64,000 nt of DNA from Streptomyces xantholiticus (GTDB taxonomy: Bacteria > Actinomycetota > Actinomycetes > Streptomycetales > Streptomycetaceae), in contig NZ_BMWB01000030.1 in the NCBI RefSeq assembly GCF_014651015.1, positions 18,907-82,906 on the forward strand. The letters run 5' to 3'. The notes below the pieces were generated by a model. That model saw only the letters and a list, made by a program, of their open reading frames with translations, was not told the DNA's origin and ran no database searches. How positions within the stretch are numbered: the stretch's first letter is position 1; each line of letters begins with the position of its first letter. Of this stretch, positions 1 through 8,347 are shown piece by piece. The translations under genes were made by a program, and so were the position numbers.

Positions 1-2163
1 CACCACGCGGGACGGGGTATGCGCCTGGTCCTGGTCACCCGTACCGAACCGCTCCTGCCTCTGCACCGGTACCGGGCGGTCGGCGACATCACCGAGATCC
101 GGGACGCCGAGCTCTCCTTCACGCCCGAGGAGGCGGCCGCGCTGCTGGAGCTGCACGGTGTGAGCCTTCCGCTGCCCGCAGCACGCGCCCTCGTGGAGCG
201 CACCCGGGGGTGGGCGGCCGGCCTGCGACTGTGCGCCCTGGCAGCAGGGGAAAGCCCAGACCCCCAAACCTATCTGCGCGAGTTCGAGGCCGACCATTCC
301 GTCGTGGCGGATTTCCTGCTCGCGGAGGTACTCAAGCGGCAGTCCCCGGAGAAGCAGGACCTCCTGCTGAAGGTCAGTGTCCTGGAGCGCTTCTGCCCCG
401 AATTGGCGAACGCGCTGACGGAGCGCGACGACGGCGAAGCGATCCTGGTCGAACTGCATCATGAGAACGCCTTCGTCGAGCACCTCGGGCATGCCTGGTA
501 CCGCCTCCACCCCCTGTTCGGCGAGATCCTCCGCGCCCACCTCCGATTGCGCTCCCCAGGCCTCGAACCGGAGCTCCACCGGCGGGCCGCGCGATGGCTG
601 CGAGGCGCCGGGGCACTGGAGGAGACGCTCGGGCACGGTGCCGCCGCGGGTGACTGGGAGTTCACTGCCGGCGCCCTGGTGGACGACCTCGCCATCGGTC
701 AGCTCTTCACCGGTCTCCGCTCCGGGGACCTGGCCGAACTGTTCTCCAGCATGGGACCCGAGGCCGCGACCCCCGCCATGGATCTCGTACGGGCGGCCCG
801 GGAGCTGTCACGGTCGGACGTCGACCGCGGTCTGACCCACTTGCGCCACGCGGAGGAGAGCCTGGGCGAGGACCCGGCCGGCCAGTCGACGGCCCGGCTG
901 AGCTGCGCTCTGCTGGAAGCCCTGGCAGCGCGGCTCACCGGCTCGCCGGGAAGGGCGGAGGTGGCCGCGGAGGCGGCCCAGAGGCTGCGGCACGAGGTTC
1001 CGGCCCACCTCCTGGACAAGCATCCGGAGCTGACCGCCCTCCTGCTGACCCATGTGGGTCTGGCGTGGTTGTGGGCCGGGCGTTTCGAGGACGCGCGTGC
1101 CGCCCTGTCCCGGGTGGCCGGCGTTTCGGGAGGGGCTGCGACGGCACTGCCGCGGGGGGACTCGCTGGGAAGCCTGGCGTTGATCGACTACCTCAACGGC
1201 TGGCTCGGCAGGGCGGAGCGCAAGGCGCTGGCGGCCGTGACCGCGTCGGAGCGGTTCAGCCCGGCGCAGCCATCTGGTTCCGACATCGGACGGCTGGTTC
1301 TGGCCGCCGTGGCCGTCGACCGCAACGAACTGGACAAGGCGCAACTCCTCCTCGACGTAAAGGCCAGCCCGCGGGGCGTGCTGCGGGACCCGGTGACGGA
1401 GGCGGGCCGGGCGATCACCACCGGGCGCCTGCTGCTGGCCCGCGGCGAAACGCGAGCCGCGCTCGAGGCGGCGGAACAGGCGGTCCCGGCCGATGTGGCC
1501 TCGCCCTGGGCGCAGGGGGGCACCGCGCTCGTCGCCTCGGCCGCGCACCTGGCCGAGGGCCGACCGGACAAGGCCGCCAAGTTGCTGCGCACGGTGCCGG
1601 ACGGTCAGCCGGCCTGTGACGTGGAGGTCGCGCGGGCCCGGCTCGCCATCGGTGAGTCCGTTTCGGCGGACGACCTGCTCGACACCCTCCGGGGCCGCGC
1701 GGGCCCGGCGCTGATCGTCCGGGCCATGCTGGTGCGCGCGCAGGCCGCCGACCAGGAGGGGGATCACGCGACGTCGCGCAGTGCTGTCGCGCAGGCCCTG
1801 CGTGAGGCCCGCCGCGAGAGGTTGCGGCGTCCCTTCTTCGAAGTCGGGCCATGGATCTGGCCCCTGCTGAGCACGGCGCCGTTGCGAGGGCTGGCCGAAG
1901 GATGGCTCAGCCCCACTCTCTCGCCGAACGGCAGCCCGTCCCGGGCGGACGATCATCCGCTACCGGTTCTGGAGGAGCTCAGCGGACGCGAACGCGACGT
2001 GCTGCAGCGGTTGGCCGAGATGATGTCGACGGAGGACATCGCCGCCGATCTACACGTATCGGTCAACACCGTCAAGACGCACCTCAAGAGCGTCTACCGG
2101 AAGCTTGCGGTCAACCGCCGCAATGACGCGGTGCGCCGTGCGCGCGAACACCGGCTGCTGTGA
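1..2163 (+). CDS. LAL/MalT-type LuxR family transcriptional regulator, 5' end outside window
   Basis: The frame is open to the left edge, so the N-terminal ATPase part lies outside the window; the ATG at 19 is internal. What remains (about 720 residues) resembles the second half of MalT-like regulators: a winged region with LVLVTRTEP, a long alpha-helical TPR-like sensor section, and a C-terminal LuxR helix-turn-helix over the last 60 residues (SGRERDVLQRLAEM, then VSVNTVKTHLKSVYRKL). Such proteins are signal-responsive activators that bind an inducer through the helical region. It is followed by a hairpin and by the dyad-bearing membrane gene cluster, so it is a plausible local regulator. 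The family call is firm; the target and inducer are unknown. Confidence 0.9.
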   Translation, partial: HHAGRGMRLVLVTRTEPLLPLHRYRAVGDITEIRDAELSFTPEEAAALLELHGVSLPLPAARALVERTRGWAAGLRLCALAAGESPDPQTYLREFEADHSVVADFLLAEVLKRQSPEKQDLLLKVSVLERFCPELANALTERDDGEAILVELHHENAFVEHLGHAWYRLHPLFGEILRAHLRLRSPGLEPELHRRAARWLRGAGALEETLGHGAAAGDWEFTAGALVDDLAIGQLFTGLRSGDLAELFSSMGPEAATPAMDLVRAARELSRSDVDRGLTHLRHAEESLGEDPAGQSTARLSCALLEALAARLTGSPGRAEVAAEAAQRLRHEVPAHLLDKHPELTALLLTHVGLAWLWAGRFEDARAALSRVAGVSGGAATALPRGDSLGSLALIDYLNGWLGRAERKALAAVTASERFSPAQPSGSDIGRLVLAAVAVDRNELDKAQLLLDVKASPRGVLRDPVTEAGRAITTGRLLLARGETRAALEAAEQAVPADVASPWAQGGTALVASAAHLAEGRPDKAAKLLRTVPDGQPACDVEVARARLAIGESVSADDLLDTLRGRAGPALIVRAMLVRAQAADQEGDHATSRSAVAQALREARRERLRRPFFEVGPWIWPLLSTAPLRGLAEGWLSPTLSPNGSPSRADDHPLPVLEELSGRERDVLQRLAEMMSTEDIAADLHVSVNTVKTHLKSVYRKLAVNRRNDAVRRAREHRLL

Positions 2164-2171
2164 GGTGGGGG

Positions 2172-2211
2172 CCGGGCCGCCCCGGCACAACCTTGCGGTA
2201 GTGCGGCCCGG
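2172..2211 (+). terminator. Hairpin after the LAL regulator
   Basis: A perfect 9-bp inverted repeat (CCGGGCCGC at 2172-2180 and its complement at 2203-2211) begins 9 bases after the stop codon. The loop is long (22 bases) and there is no T-run, which is common for Streptomyces terminators. Confidence 0.4.
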
Positions 2212-2236
2212 CCGGTGCCCCGGTGGACCGACCGCC

Positions 2237-2253
2237 TCGCCCGCGGTGGGTGA
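2237..2253. promoter_or_regulatory. Dyad copy 1, TCGCCC-N5-GGGTGA
   Basis: First of five 17-bp dyads in the first 8 kb. The arms are TCGCCC and GGGTGA around GCGGT, with one mismatch to the consensus TCACCC-N5-GGGTGA. The flanks extend the symmetry to CC and GG. It lies about 110 bases before the GTG of the MFS transporter remnant. Confidence 0.5.
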
Positions 2254-2363
2254 GGTGTCCATCGCGTTGTTCGACTGGCATCGAGAGGGTGGCCGGTCGT
2301 ACGCCTGCCGTCGCCCGGCCGACTCCGCCGACGTCCCCCAGCCGCCCCCGAGAGGTGGACACC

Positions 2364-2632
2364 GTGAAACGCTGGAGGGCTCTGATCGTCCTCGGTACGG
2401 CCCAGTTCCTGATGGTTCTGGACACGTCCGCATGAACGTCTCCCTAGCCGACGCTCTCGTGGACTCCTACGCGTCGGAGCAACTGGATGGCCTGAAGGCG
2501 GCCACCCTCACCACCGGAGGCATCACCCTCCACGGCTTCCTCGTCACACCACACCTGCCGAACGGGCGGGCGAGCGGTACGAAGCCACCCGACGGCGACG
2601 CCGGGGGCGACGCGTCGGACTCGACGTGCTGA
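2364..2632 (+). pseudogene. MFS (DHA2-type) drug transporter, internally deleted and frameshifted
   Basis: A GTG start with a GAGGTGGAC leader opens a typical DHA2 N-terminus (KRWRALIVLGTAQFLMVLDTS), which runs into a stop at 2433-2435. One base out of phase, from 2432, the reading continues as MNVS and then jumps to residues typical of the transporter C-terminus (VDSYASEQLDGLKAA, then FLVTPHLPNGR). Normal length is about 470-500 residues; only about 23 N-terminal and 60 C-terminal residues remain. The gene therefore lost nearly all its transmembrane core. It was probably once the first gene controlled by the nearby dyad. Confidence 0.7.
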
Positions 2633-2650
2633 GCCGGCAAGGAGGCCGCG

Positions 2651-3172
2651 ATGTCCCGCACGGAGAAGAAGACAGCCCGAGTGGCGCCCCGTGCCGCACA
2701 CCGGGCCGGTGCCGATTACACCGGCGGGGTCTACGGATCGATGCTCGCCGCTTCCGTGGTCGTCGGCGCCGGGTCCCTGGGCTCCTTTCCGCGCTTGCAG
2801 GTGGTGCTGCTGCTCCTGCTCACCGGCCTGGTCTTCTGGATCGCCCATGTGCATGCCCAGTTGTTCGGCGCGCGCCTGGCGCAGCACAGCCTGGACTTCC
2901 GGGCCCTGCGGGACGCATGCCGTGACGAGTGGCCGATCGTCAACGCCGCCGTCCCTCCGGCTGTCGCCGTGGCCGTCAGCCCCCTTCTGGGACTCGACGT
3001 GCAGGGTGCCCTGTGGCTCGCGCTCTCGGTGGCGGTGACCGGGCAGGTGGGCTGGTCGGTGGCCGCAGCGCGACGCGTCGGCGCCACTTGGCGCCTGGTG
3101 GCCCTCACGGCTTCGGCGAACCTCGTGTTCGGCCTGCTCATCATCTCGCTCAAGATCTTCCTGACACACTGA
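2651..3172 (+). CDS. Small integral membrane protein, unknown function
   Basis: A 173-residue protein with a basic, polar N-terminus (about 25 residues) and then four hydrophobic segments: about 30-48, 52-72 (LQVVLLLLLTGLVFWIAHVH), 97-125 and 145-172. The ATG follows CAAGGAGGCCGCG, a strong ribosome binding site. I recognise the general type (a conserved actinobacterial membrane protein found in stress or envelope clusters) but cannot assign a function. It lies directly downstream of the dead MFS gene and upstream of another dyad copy. Confidence 0.75.
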   Translation: MSRTEKKTARVAPRAAHRAGADYTGGVYGSMLAASVVVGAGSLGSFPRLQVVLLLLLTGLVFWIAHVHAQLFGARLAQHSLDFRALRDACRDEWPIVNAAVPPAVAVAVSPLLGLDVQGALWLALSVAVTGQVGWSVAAARRVGATWRLVALTASANLVFGLLIISLKIFLTH

Positions 3173-3214
3173 CGCCGCACGTTGACGCCGCAAGGCCGCG
3201 CACCGGCACCACAG

Positions 3215-3231
3215 TCACCTCTGCGGGGTGA
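3215..3231. promoter_or_regulatory. Dyad copy 2, TCACCT-N5-GGGTGA
   Basis: The arms are TCACCT and GGGTGA around CTGCG, with one mismatch to the consensus. It sits 82 bases upstream of the ATG at 3313. Confidence 0.5.
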
Positions 3232-3312
3232 GGTCGGAGGCTACTCGATGGCTGACCATCGGAGAGAACGGGAAATCCGCCTGTTCCGGGTCGCCCGCGG
3301 GGAGAGCAGCTC

Positions 3313-3510
3313 ATGCGCTACGAGATCCGCGTCGAAGGACACATGTCCGAGCCGCTGACCACAACTTTTCCGGAGCTGGAGCACGTAGTGATGTCCGGCC
3401 AGACCGTCTTGTTCGGGCACGTCGTCGACGAGGCGCACCTGTACGGCCTGCTGGCCCGCTGCCGGTCGCTTGGACTGCGAGTCATGGAGATGCGCCAGCT
3501 ACCGGAATGA
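3313..3510 (+). CDS. Small conserved hypothetical protein (65 aa)
   Basis: A compact 65-residue protein that starts MRYEIRVEGHMSE and ends LGLRVMEMRQLPE, preceded by GGGGAGAGCAGCTC. Its alternating beta/alpha pattern (a beta strand, VVMSGQTVLFGHVVDE, a helix with LYGLLARCRSLG, then a strand) suggests a small ferredoxin-like alpha-beta fold. Similar short proteins are common in Streptomyces, but I know no established role. It lies 82 bases after a dyad copy, so it may share that regulation. Confidence 0.7.
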   Translation: MRYEIRVEGHMSEPLTTTFPELEHVVMSGQTVLFGHVVDEAHLYGLLARCRSLGLRVMEMRQLPE

Positions 3511-3988
3511 CTCGGTGGGGGCGTCGACCATCGGATCGCTCGGTTGCCCAACGGCAGCCGGAGCCCGTGGTGCCGTCACGTGCGGGGCCCAGGGGGCGTC
3601 GCAAGGCAACGGTCACCACCGGCGCCCGTCGCAGGCGGCGCGGCCACCTGCGGTGGGGGAGCCCGTACTGTGGCGCCGGGCTCCACAGGGGATGCCGCTG
3701 GATCGTTCATGTCGCGTCTCATCGTCGTTCCGCGGTGCGTCGGCCCGCCGTCCCGCACTGCGGCGGCGCATGTCTCCGGACGTTTACCTCATCGCCCCGG
3801 CGGTGCGACCGGATCACCCGCCGGGGGTGACCCTGCGCCCGGCGGCGGGCAGGACACTGGCCCGGTGGGACCGCCGGCCGGGCGGGATCACCGCACCACA
3901 CCAGGGATCGACCGCACCCCGGATGGGAGCGCCGCACCACACCGCGTCGGCGGCACCTGCGAGCGGCTCGACCCCGCAAGGAGGAGCC
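3511..3988. other. Intergenic gap of about 480 bases
   Basis: No convincing gene. An open frame upstream of the ATG at 3989 exists but has no start with a good ribosome site and no recognisable protein. The only clear element is dyad copy 3 at 3814-3830. Confidence 0.6.
3814..3830. promoter_or_regulatory. Dyad copy 3, TCACCC-N5-GGGTGA
   Basis: Both arms match the consensus exactly, around GCCGG. It lies 158 bases upstream of the HdeD-like gene. Confidence 0.55.
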
Positions 3989-4651
3989 ATGACCGTGCCG
4001 GGTGGTCCGGCGTCGCCAACCGGACAGGAACGCCAGTCCCAGCGCGCGCCCTGTGTGCCGTCGGGCGCTCCGGTGGACCTGCCGGTGAAGCTCGAGCGCT
4101 CCTGGACGTGGATCCTGGCTGCGGCACTCGCCTCGCTCGTGCCGGGTGTGCTGATCCTGGTCTGGCCGGATGAGACGCTGCATGTCCTGGCCGTCCTCAT
4201 CGGCCTCCACCTGCTCGTGGCCGGTGCCTTCCGGTTCGTCGGGATCTTCGCCCGGGAGGGGCACGGCGAGCGGCTGCCCGGGCTGCTTCTCGCGATCCTG
4301 TACGTCATGGGCGGGGTGCTGTGCCTGAGGAATCCGCTGCAGACCATCGCCGCGCTGTCGCTGATCACCGGGATCGTCTGGCTCGCGTCCGGCATCCTCA
4401 CCCTCTACACGGCCATCGCCGCCGGCAACCTGCCCCATCGCGGGGCCGTCCTCGGCGCCGGGCTGCTCGGCATCGTCGCCGGGATCGTGGTGCTCGCCCT
4501 GCCGATGGAGTCGGCGCTGGCGCTGACCCGTCTGCTCGGTCTGTGGCTCGTTCTGCTCGGCCTCGTCGAGGCTGCCGTCGCCTTCGCCTCGCGAGCCGCG
4601 GCCGACGGGTCGCGCACCGGGACCGAGTCCGACGCGGCCGCCACGGACTGA
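3989..4651 (+). CDS. HdeD-like (DUF308) membrane protein
   Basis: The ATG at 3989 follows CAAGGAGGAGCC; this is clearly the start, although the frame is open further upstream. The 220-residue product has a polar N-terminus (about 35 residues) and six hydrophobic helices. These include WTWILAAALASLVPGVLILVW, VLAVLIGLHLLVAGAF, a central MGGVLCLRNPLQTIAALSL and GIVAGIVVLALPMESALAL. The paired 'G...LI.WP..TL' pattern in helices 1-2, repeated later, is characteristic of HdeD/DUF308 proteins. E. coli HdeD is linked to acid resistance at high cell density; the role in actinobacteria is not established. A dyad copy lies upstream and a hairpin follows the gene. Confidence 0.85.
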   Translation: MTVPGGPASPTGQERQSQRAPCVPSGAPVDLPVKLERSWTWILAAALASLVPGVLILVWPDETLHVLAVLIGLHLLVAGAFRFVGIFAREGHGERLPGLLLAILYVMGGVLCLRNPLQTIAALSLITGIVWLASGILTLYTAIAAGNLPHRGAVLGAGLLGIVAGIVVLALPMESALALTRLLGLWLVLLGLVEAAVAFASRAAADGSRTGTESDAAATD

Positions 4652-4656
4652 CTCCT

Positions 4657-4689
4657 CCCCGCCGCGCGGGCGGAGTGCGCGCGGCGGGG
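4657..4689 (+). terminator. Hairpin after the HdeD-like gene
   Basis: A perfect 11-bp inverted repeat (CCCCGCCGCGC at 4657-4667, complement at 4679-4689) starts 5 bases after the stop codon, with an 11-base loop. This is a strong stem without a T-run. Confidence 0.6.
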
Positions 4690-4718
4690 GGAAGCCACCG
4701 CGCTGCCTCCGGCGCGGT

Positions 4719-5196
4719 GTGGAGACGATGCCGGCACTGCCCAGGGCGCCACTGCGGAACGTGGTCCGGCGCTCGCTGCTGTGGCTGGTCGTCCGGCCGG
4801 CCGCGCTTCTGGTCCAGGCACCGCTGCGTCACGGCTTCGGCCGGGGTGGCCTGACCGGAGCGGTGCTCTCCGCGTTGTCCGCGGCACTCCTGTGGTGGTG
4901 GATAAGCACTTGCTGCTGGGCGGCAGGGTCGGCTGGTGGGCTCCTGCGCCGGGGGGCGGTGCCGGCCGCAACGGGCGTGGTGGTGCTGAGCTGGGCCGCT
5001 CGACTGCTGGTGCCTGCGGCCATGGAGCGCGGTTCCGACGACTTCCGCTTACTCGGGGCCGTCTTCACCTTCCTGTCCTGGCTATGTCCCCGTGTTCCTG
5101 CCGGCTGTCTCGGGCCTGGCCCTCGGCGAGGCGATCACGGCGTCCACCTGGTATCGGACGGCCTTCGCCATACGCCGGGTCAAGGCCGGCAAGTGA
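4719..5196 (+). pseudogene. YihY/BrkB-family membrane protein remnant with several frameshifts
   Basis: Read in one frame, this gives a hydrophobic protein with WWW, then GAVPAATGVVVLSWAARLL and LLGAVFTFLSWL, the order seen in the second half of YihY proteins. The expected 'HLLLGGRVGW' piece lies in a different frame (around 4907-4940). The C-terminus (YVPVFLPAVSGLALGEAI to the TGA at 5194) lies in a third frame from 5083. At least two or three indels have therefore broken the gene, and the first half of the family is missing. A full paralogue lies at 8348-9235. Confidence 0.65.
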
Positions 5197-5278
5197 ACAG
5201 GCCGGTGGGCCGCGCCGTCCGGATACCGTCCTAGGGGCCTGTGAGCGACGTCGTCCGGATACTGCCGCAGCGGTCACT

Positions 5279-5295
5279 TCACCCGCCTCGGGTGA
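5279..5295. promoter_or_regulatory. Dyad copy 4, TCACCC-N5-GGGTGA
   Basis: Exact consensus arms around GCCTC. Symmetry extends to CTTCACCCG/CGGGTGAAG (5277-5297). It lies 83 bases upstream of the SHOCT gene. A second hairpin (CCGGGC-GCAT-GCCCGG, 5345-5360) sits nearer to that start. Confidence 0.6.
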
Positions 5296-5377
5296 AGCCA
5301 TGAGCCCCTGACGAGGACAGCCTGATAACGGCACAGATCGACTGCCGGGCGCATGCCCGGGACGACGGAGGTGAGCC

Positions 5378-5839
5378 ATGAGTGGGCCGGTGTACCTCGC
5401 GTACGACTTTCCGCTGCTGAGCGTTTTCTGGACCATGCTCGTGTTCTTCCTGTGGGTCGTGTGGTTCGTTCTGCTCTTCCGGATCGTCACGGACATCTTC
5501 CGGGACGACGCCCTGAGCGGCTGGGCCAAGACCGGCTGGCTGATCACGGTTCTCGTCCTGCCCTTCCTCGGTGTCTTCATCTACGTGATCACCCGGGGCA
5601 AGAACATGGGCCGCCGGGAGATCGCGCAGGCGCGTGCGCAGCAGGAGGCGTTCGACAGCTACGTCCGCCAGACCGCGAAGGCTGGGCCCACCAGCGTCGA
5701 CGAGCTCGCCAGGCTGTCCGACATCCGTTCCCGCGGTGACATAACGGACGAGGAATTCCGCAGGGCGAAGGAACTGGTCCTCAGTGGCGCGGGCTCATCG
5801 GAACGAGCGGGCGGTGGCCCGTCCGCACCTGCTCCTTGA
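5378..5839 (+). CDS. PLDc_N / SHOCT-domain membrane protein
   Basis: The 153-residue protein has two transmembrane helices (about 14-36 and 52-70) typical of the PLDc_N domain, including LLFRIVTDIFRDDALSGWAKTGW and a following PFLGVFIYVI. A charged linker leads to a C-terminal SHOCT motif (about 108-135: LARLSDIRSRGDITDEEFRRAK). SHOCT domains are short oligomerisation or interaction tails. The start follows GGAGGTGAGCC. Very similar proteins accompany stress and envelope genes in Streptomyces; no enzymatic role is expected because the phospholipase domain itself is absent. Confidence 0.85.
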   Translation: MSGPVYLAYDFPLLSVFWTMLVFFLWVVWFVLLFRIVTDIFRDDALSGWAKTGWLITVLVLPFLGVFIYVITRGKNMGRREIAQARAQQEAFDSYVRQTAKAGPTSVDELARLSDIRSRGDITDEEFRRAKELVLSGAGSSERAGGGPSAPAP

Positions 5840-5912
5840 GGGCACTGCATCACGTCGTATGAAGCAGCATGACATCCCGTCAAACTCTGCGAGATTCGAT
5901 GGAGGCAGCAGG

Positions 5913-6326
5913 ATGACCCACACAACATTTGCCCAGACGAAGACGGACAGGAACCCGTGGGCCGGTGGCCTGACGCTGTTCGCAGCAGTCATGCTCATGA
6001 TCGCGGGTATTCTGGGGGTCTGCCGCGGCATCATGGCGATCGCCGAGGACGACGTCTTCGTCACGACGAGCAACTACGTCTTCGAGTTCGACCTCACCAG
6101 CTGGGGCTGGATCCACCTCGTTCTCGGCGCCGTCGCCATCATCGTCAGTATCGGACTCTTCACCGCGGGGCTGTGGGCCCGCTTCGCCGGGGTGGCCATC
6201 GGCGGACTGGTCATCATCGCCAACTTCCTTTCCCTGCCGTACTACCCGGTGTGGTCCATCGTGATGATCGCTGCCTCCGCGTTCATCATCTGGGCCCTGT
6301 GCGTGGTGCGGCCGGACGACCTGTGA
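5913..6326 (+). CDS. DUF7144-like four-helix membrane protein
   Basis: A 137-residue protein beginning MTHTTFAQTKTDRNPWAGG with four membrane helices: about 19-40, 62-84, 88-107 and 110-130. The pattern LTLFAAVMLMIAGILGVCRGI, then VFEFDLTSWGWIHLVLG and LPYYPVWSIVMIA is characteristic of a widespread actinobacterial family (DUF7144) of unknown function. The ATG at 5913 follows GGAGGCAGCAGG. It lies 73 bases after the SHOCT gene in the same direction and is probably co-transcribed with it and with the lipid kinase. Confidence 0.85.
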   Translation: MTHTTFAQTKTDRNPWAGGLTLFAAVMLMIAGILGVCRGIMAIAEDDVFVTTSNYVFEFDLTSWGWIHLVLGAVAIIVSIGLFTAGLWARFAGVAIGGLVIIANFLSLPYYPVWSIVMIAASAFIIWALCVVRPDDL

Positions 6327-6362
6327 CCGGGATCCCCGTCCCGGCACCGGGCAGGGGGCCTT

Positions 6363-7745
6363 ATGGGCCGTCACAGCGCTGAGGCGGACGAACCCGGTGG
6401 CCGCACCACGGCGGCCGAAGGCCGTGCCGGATGGGCACGCGTGGCACTGATCACCCTGATGGCAAGCGTGGTCGTGGCACTCGTGGCCGCCGGCTTGCGC
6501 AGCGTGCTATGGGTGGTGGCCGGCCTCGCCGGGCTGGCCCTCGCAGCCGTCGGAGTGTGGTGGGCTCTGGCTCACACCGGCCTCGTGCGGTGGACAGGTG
6601 TCTTTCTGAGCGTGGCCGCGCCGTTCACCGTCCTGGTCCTGTACGCAGCCTTCGGCATGCTGGGGCCGGCCCTCTGCTCCCTCGTCTTGTGGGTGCTGGC
6701 CGTACAGGCGGCGCAGACCGCCACAGCGCCGGCACCGGCCCCCTCTCCGCAGGACCTTGCACCTGCCGAGGCCCCCCGTCACCCCTGGATCCTTATGAAC
6801 CCGCGGTCCGGAGGCGGGAAGGTGGAACGCTTCCACCTGGAGGAACAGGCGCACGAGGCAGGCGCCCGCGTCGTCCTGCTCGGCCGAGAAGGTAACGACG
6901 CGGCCGAACTGGCCCGCCGGGCCGTGGCCGAGGGCGCCGACCTGCTGGCCGTGGCGGGGGGCGACGGCACGCAAGCGCTGGTGGCCGAGGTCGCGGCGCG
7001 ATATGACCTGCCTTTCCTGGTGATTCCCGCAGGCACCCGCAACCACTTCGCCCTTGACCTCGGCCTCGATCGTGACGATCCGGCGGCGGCCCTCAAGGCC
7101 CTCACCGACGGCGTCGAGCTCCGCGTCGACCTCGGATTCGCCGCCGACCGGGTGTTCGTCAACAATGCATCCTTCGGAACGTACGCGGCCGTTGTCGGCA
7201 ACCCCGCCTACCGTGGCGAGAAGGTGCACACGACCCTGCAGACGCTCCCCGGCCTCCTCACCGGTCCTGACGCGCCCAGACTGCGGATGCAGGCCGGAGA
7301 CGTCCGCGCCGAGGCGCTGCAGGCACTGCTCATCAGCAACAACCCGTATCGGCGAGCCGTGGACTCGGCCCACCCCGGGCGTCGGGCGCGGCTGGACTCG
7401 GGGCTGCTCGGCGTCCTGTGCGTGCAGGTCGCCAACACGGCCCAGGCGGCACAGATGGTACGCGGCACCCGTTCCTCCGGCATCCAGCGGCTGACCGCTG
7501 AAAAGGTGGTCGTGGAAGCGGACACGGGCAGTGTTCCGGCCGGTATCGACGGGGAGCATGTGCTGCTGCCGACACCCGTGATCTGCCGGACAGCTCCCGG
7601 GACACTGCGTGTCCGCCTTCCGCGCGGACGCCCGCGTACGCCACTCAGCAAGGTGGCCGCCGACTGGCCGCGCGTCACACGGCTGGCGCTGGCCCCCCTG
7701 ACGCCGGGCCGGTGGCGGCGCGACCCCGGTTTCGGACCGAACTGA
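6363..7745 (+). CDS. Diacylglycerol kinase-family lipid kinase with N-terminal membrane domain
   Basis: The 460-residue product has three or four hydrophobic N-terminal helices (residues about 25-115), then a DAGK catalytic domain. Visible motifs are MNPRSGGGKVERF (nucleotide-binding, about residue 142), the signature VAGGDGTQALVAE (about 197-209), and PAGTRNHFALDLGL (about 222-235). Family members phosphorylate lipid hydroxyls such as diacylglycerol or other membrane lipids using ATP. The soluble YegS type lacks the membrane part seen here, which should hold the enzyme at its substrate. It follows the DUF7144-like gene by 36 bases and ends at a strong hairpin. Confidence 0.88.
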   Translation: MGRHSAEADEPGGRTTAAEGRAGWARVALITLMASVVVALVAAGLRSVLWVVAGLAGLALAAVGVWWALAHTGLVRWTGVFLSVAAPFTVLVLYAAFGMLGPALCSLVLWVLAVQAAQTATAPAPAPSPQDLAPAEAPRHPWILMNPRSGGGKVERFHLEEQAHEAGARVVLLGREGNDAAELARRAVAEGADLLAVAGGDGTQALVAEVAARYDLPFLVIPAGTRNHFALDLGLDRDDPAAALKALTDGVELRVDLGFAADRVFVNNASFGTYAAVVGNPAYRGEKVHTTLQTLPGLLTGPDAPRLRMQAGDVRAEALQALLISNNPYRRAVDSAHPGRRARLDSGLLGVLCVQVANTAQAAQMVRGTRSSGIQRLTAEKVVVEADTGSVPAGIDGEHVLLPTPVICRTAPGTLRVRLPRGRPRTPLSKVAADWPRVTRLALAPLTPGRWRRDPGFGPN

Positions 7746-7776
7746 CGATCCGACTCCCGAGCGGGGAGTCGGATCG
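7746..7776 (+). terminator. Strong intrinsic-type terminator
   Basis: A perfect 13-bp inverted repeat (CGATCCGACTCCC at 7746-7758, complement at 7764-7776) with a 5-base loop starts directly after the TGA of the lipid kinase gene. It probably ends the transcript of the preceding genes. Confidence 0.75.
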
Positions 7777-8347
7777 GCCATGGAATCGGGACCGCGAGGG
7801 TCTACGGGTGTCGGGACGGCGGCGGCCGTCCGGCGAGGGTCCAGGCCGGCGCAAACGGGCGCGCTCCGAGACTGCCGTCGGCGGGCGGCTGGACGCCTCA
7901 CCCAGTTCGGGTGAGGTGCAGCGATCGCCGCCACGAAATTTTGACGTTCGTCCGGTTCGCCGCATCGAAGCACGGGTAACCGGTCGCGTACGCGGCCGCC
8001 GTTGTGGCGCAGCTGGGCATCAAGCCCGCTGAGCGGTCCCACCCCGGCGCCGACGACCTGATGGTTCCTGGTGCGCGCCGGCGAGGGTCGCATGCGGCCG
8101 AACGGTCGTGGCCAGGAGGGGGACTGCCGGCACAGCGTCGGGCACCACGGCGGAACGGGCATGGGCCGAGCGGCCGAGCCGGCGGCACCGTGACGCGGCA
8201 CGGCTGCGGGACGGCGGGGCACGGGGGTATCCGAAGGGCCGGGACGGCGGTGGTGCACGACGCGGTCCCAGCCCGGCAGGACGACATCCCAGGCCCGGAA
8301 CGGCACGGCAGCGCGACAGGCAGGGAGCCGCGGGTTTCAATGCCTTC
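7777..8347. other. Intergenic gap upstream of the YihY gene
   Basis: About 570 bases with no gene I can support. An open frame from 8108 continues into the YihY gene, but its 80 extra residues are low-complexity Arg/Gly/Ala and unlike the family. Dyad copy 5 is at 7898-7914. Confidence 0.5.
7898..7914. promoter_or_regulatory. Dyad copy 5, TCACCC-N5-GGGTGA
   Basis: Exact consensus arms around AGTTC, with symmetry extended to CCTCACCC/GGGTGAGG (7896-7916). It lies in the long leader of the YihY gene. Confidence 0.55.

Noticed and set aside
808..1956. 382-residue open frame on the minus strand inside the LAL gene
   Set aside because: Typical antisense frame in high-GC DNA: Arg/Gly/Gln-rich, no domain, and the plus strand has clear LuxR motifs.
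3470..3988. N-terminal extension of the HdeD-like protein
   Set aside because: The frame is open but the residues are not family-like and a strong AGGAGGAG site precedes the ATG at 3989.
6507..8306. 599-residue minus-strand open frame over the lipid kinase gene
   Set aside because: Antisense to a well-supported DAGK gene; low-complexity composition and no recognisable domain.
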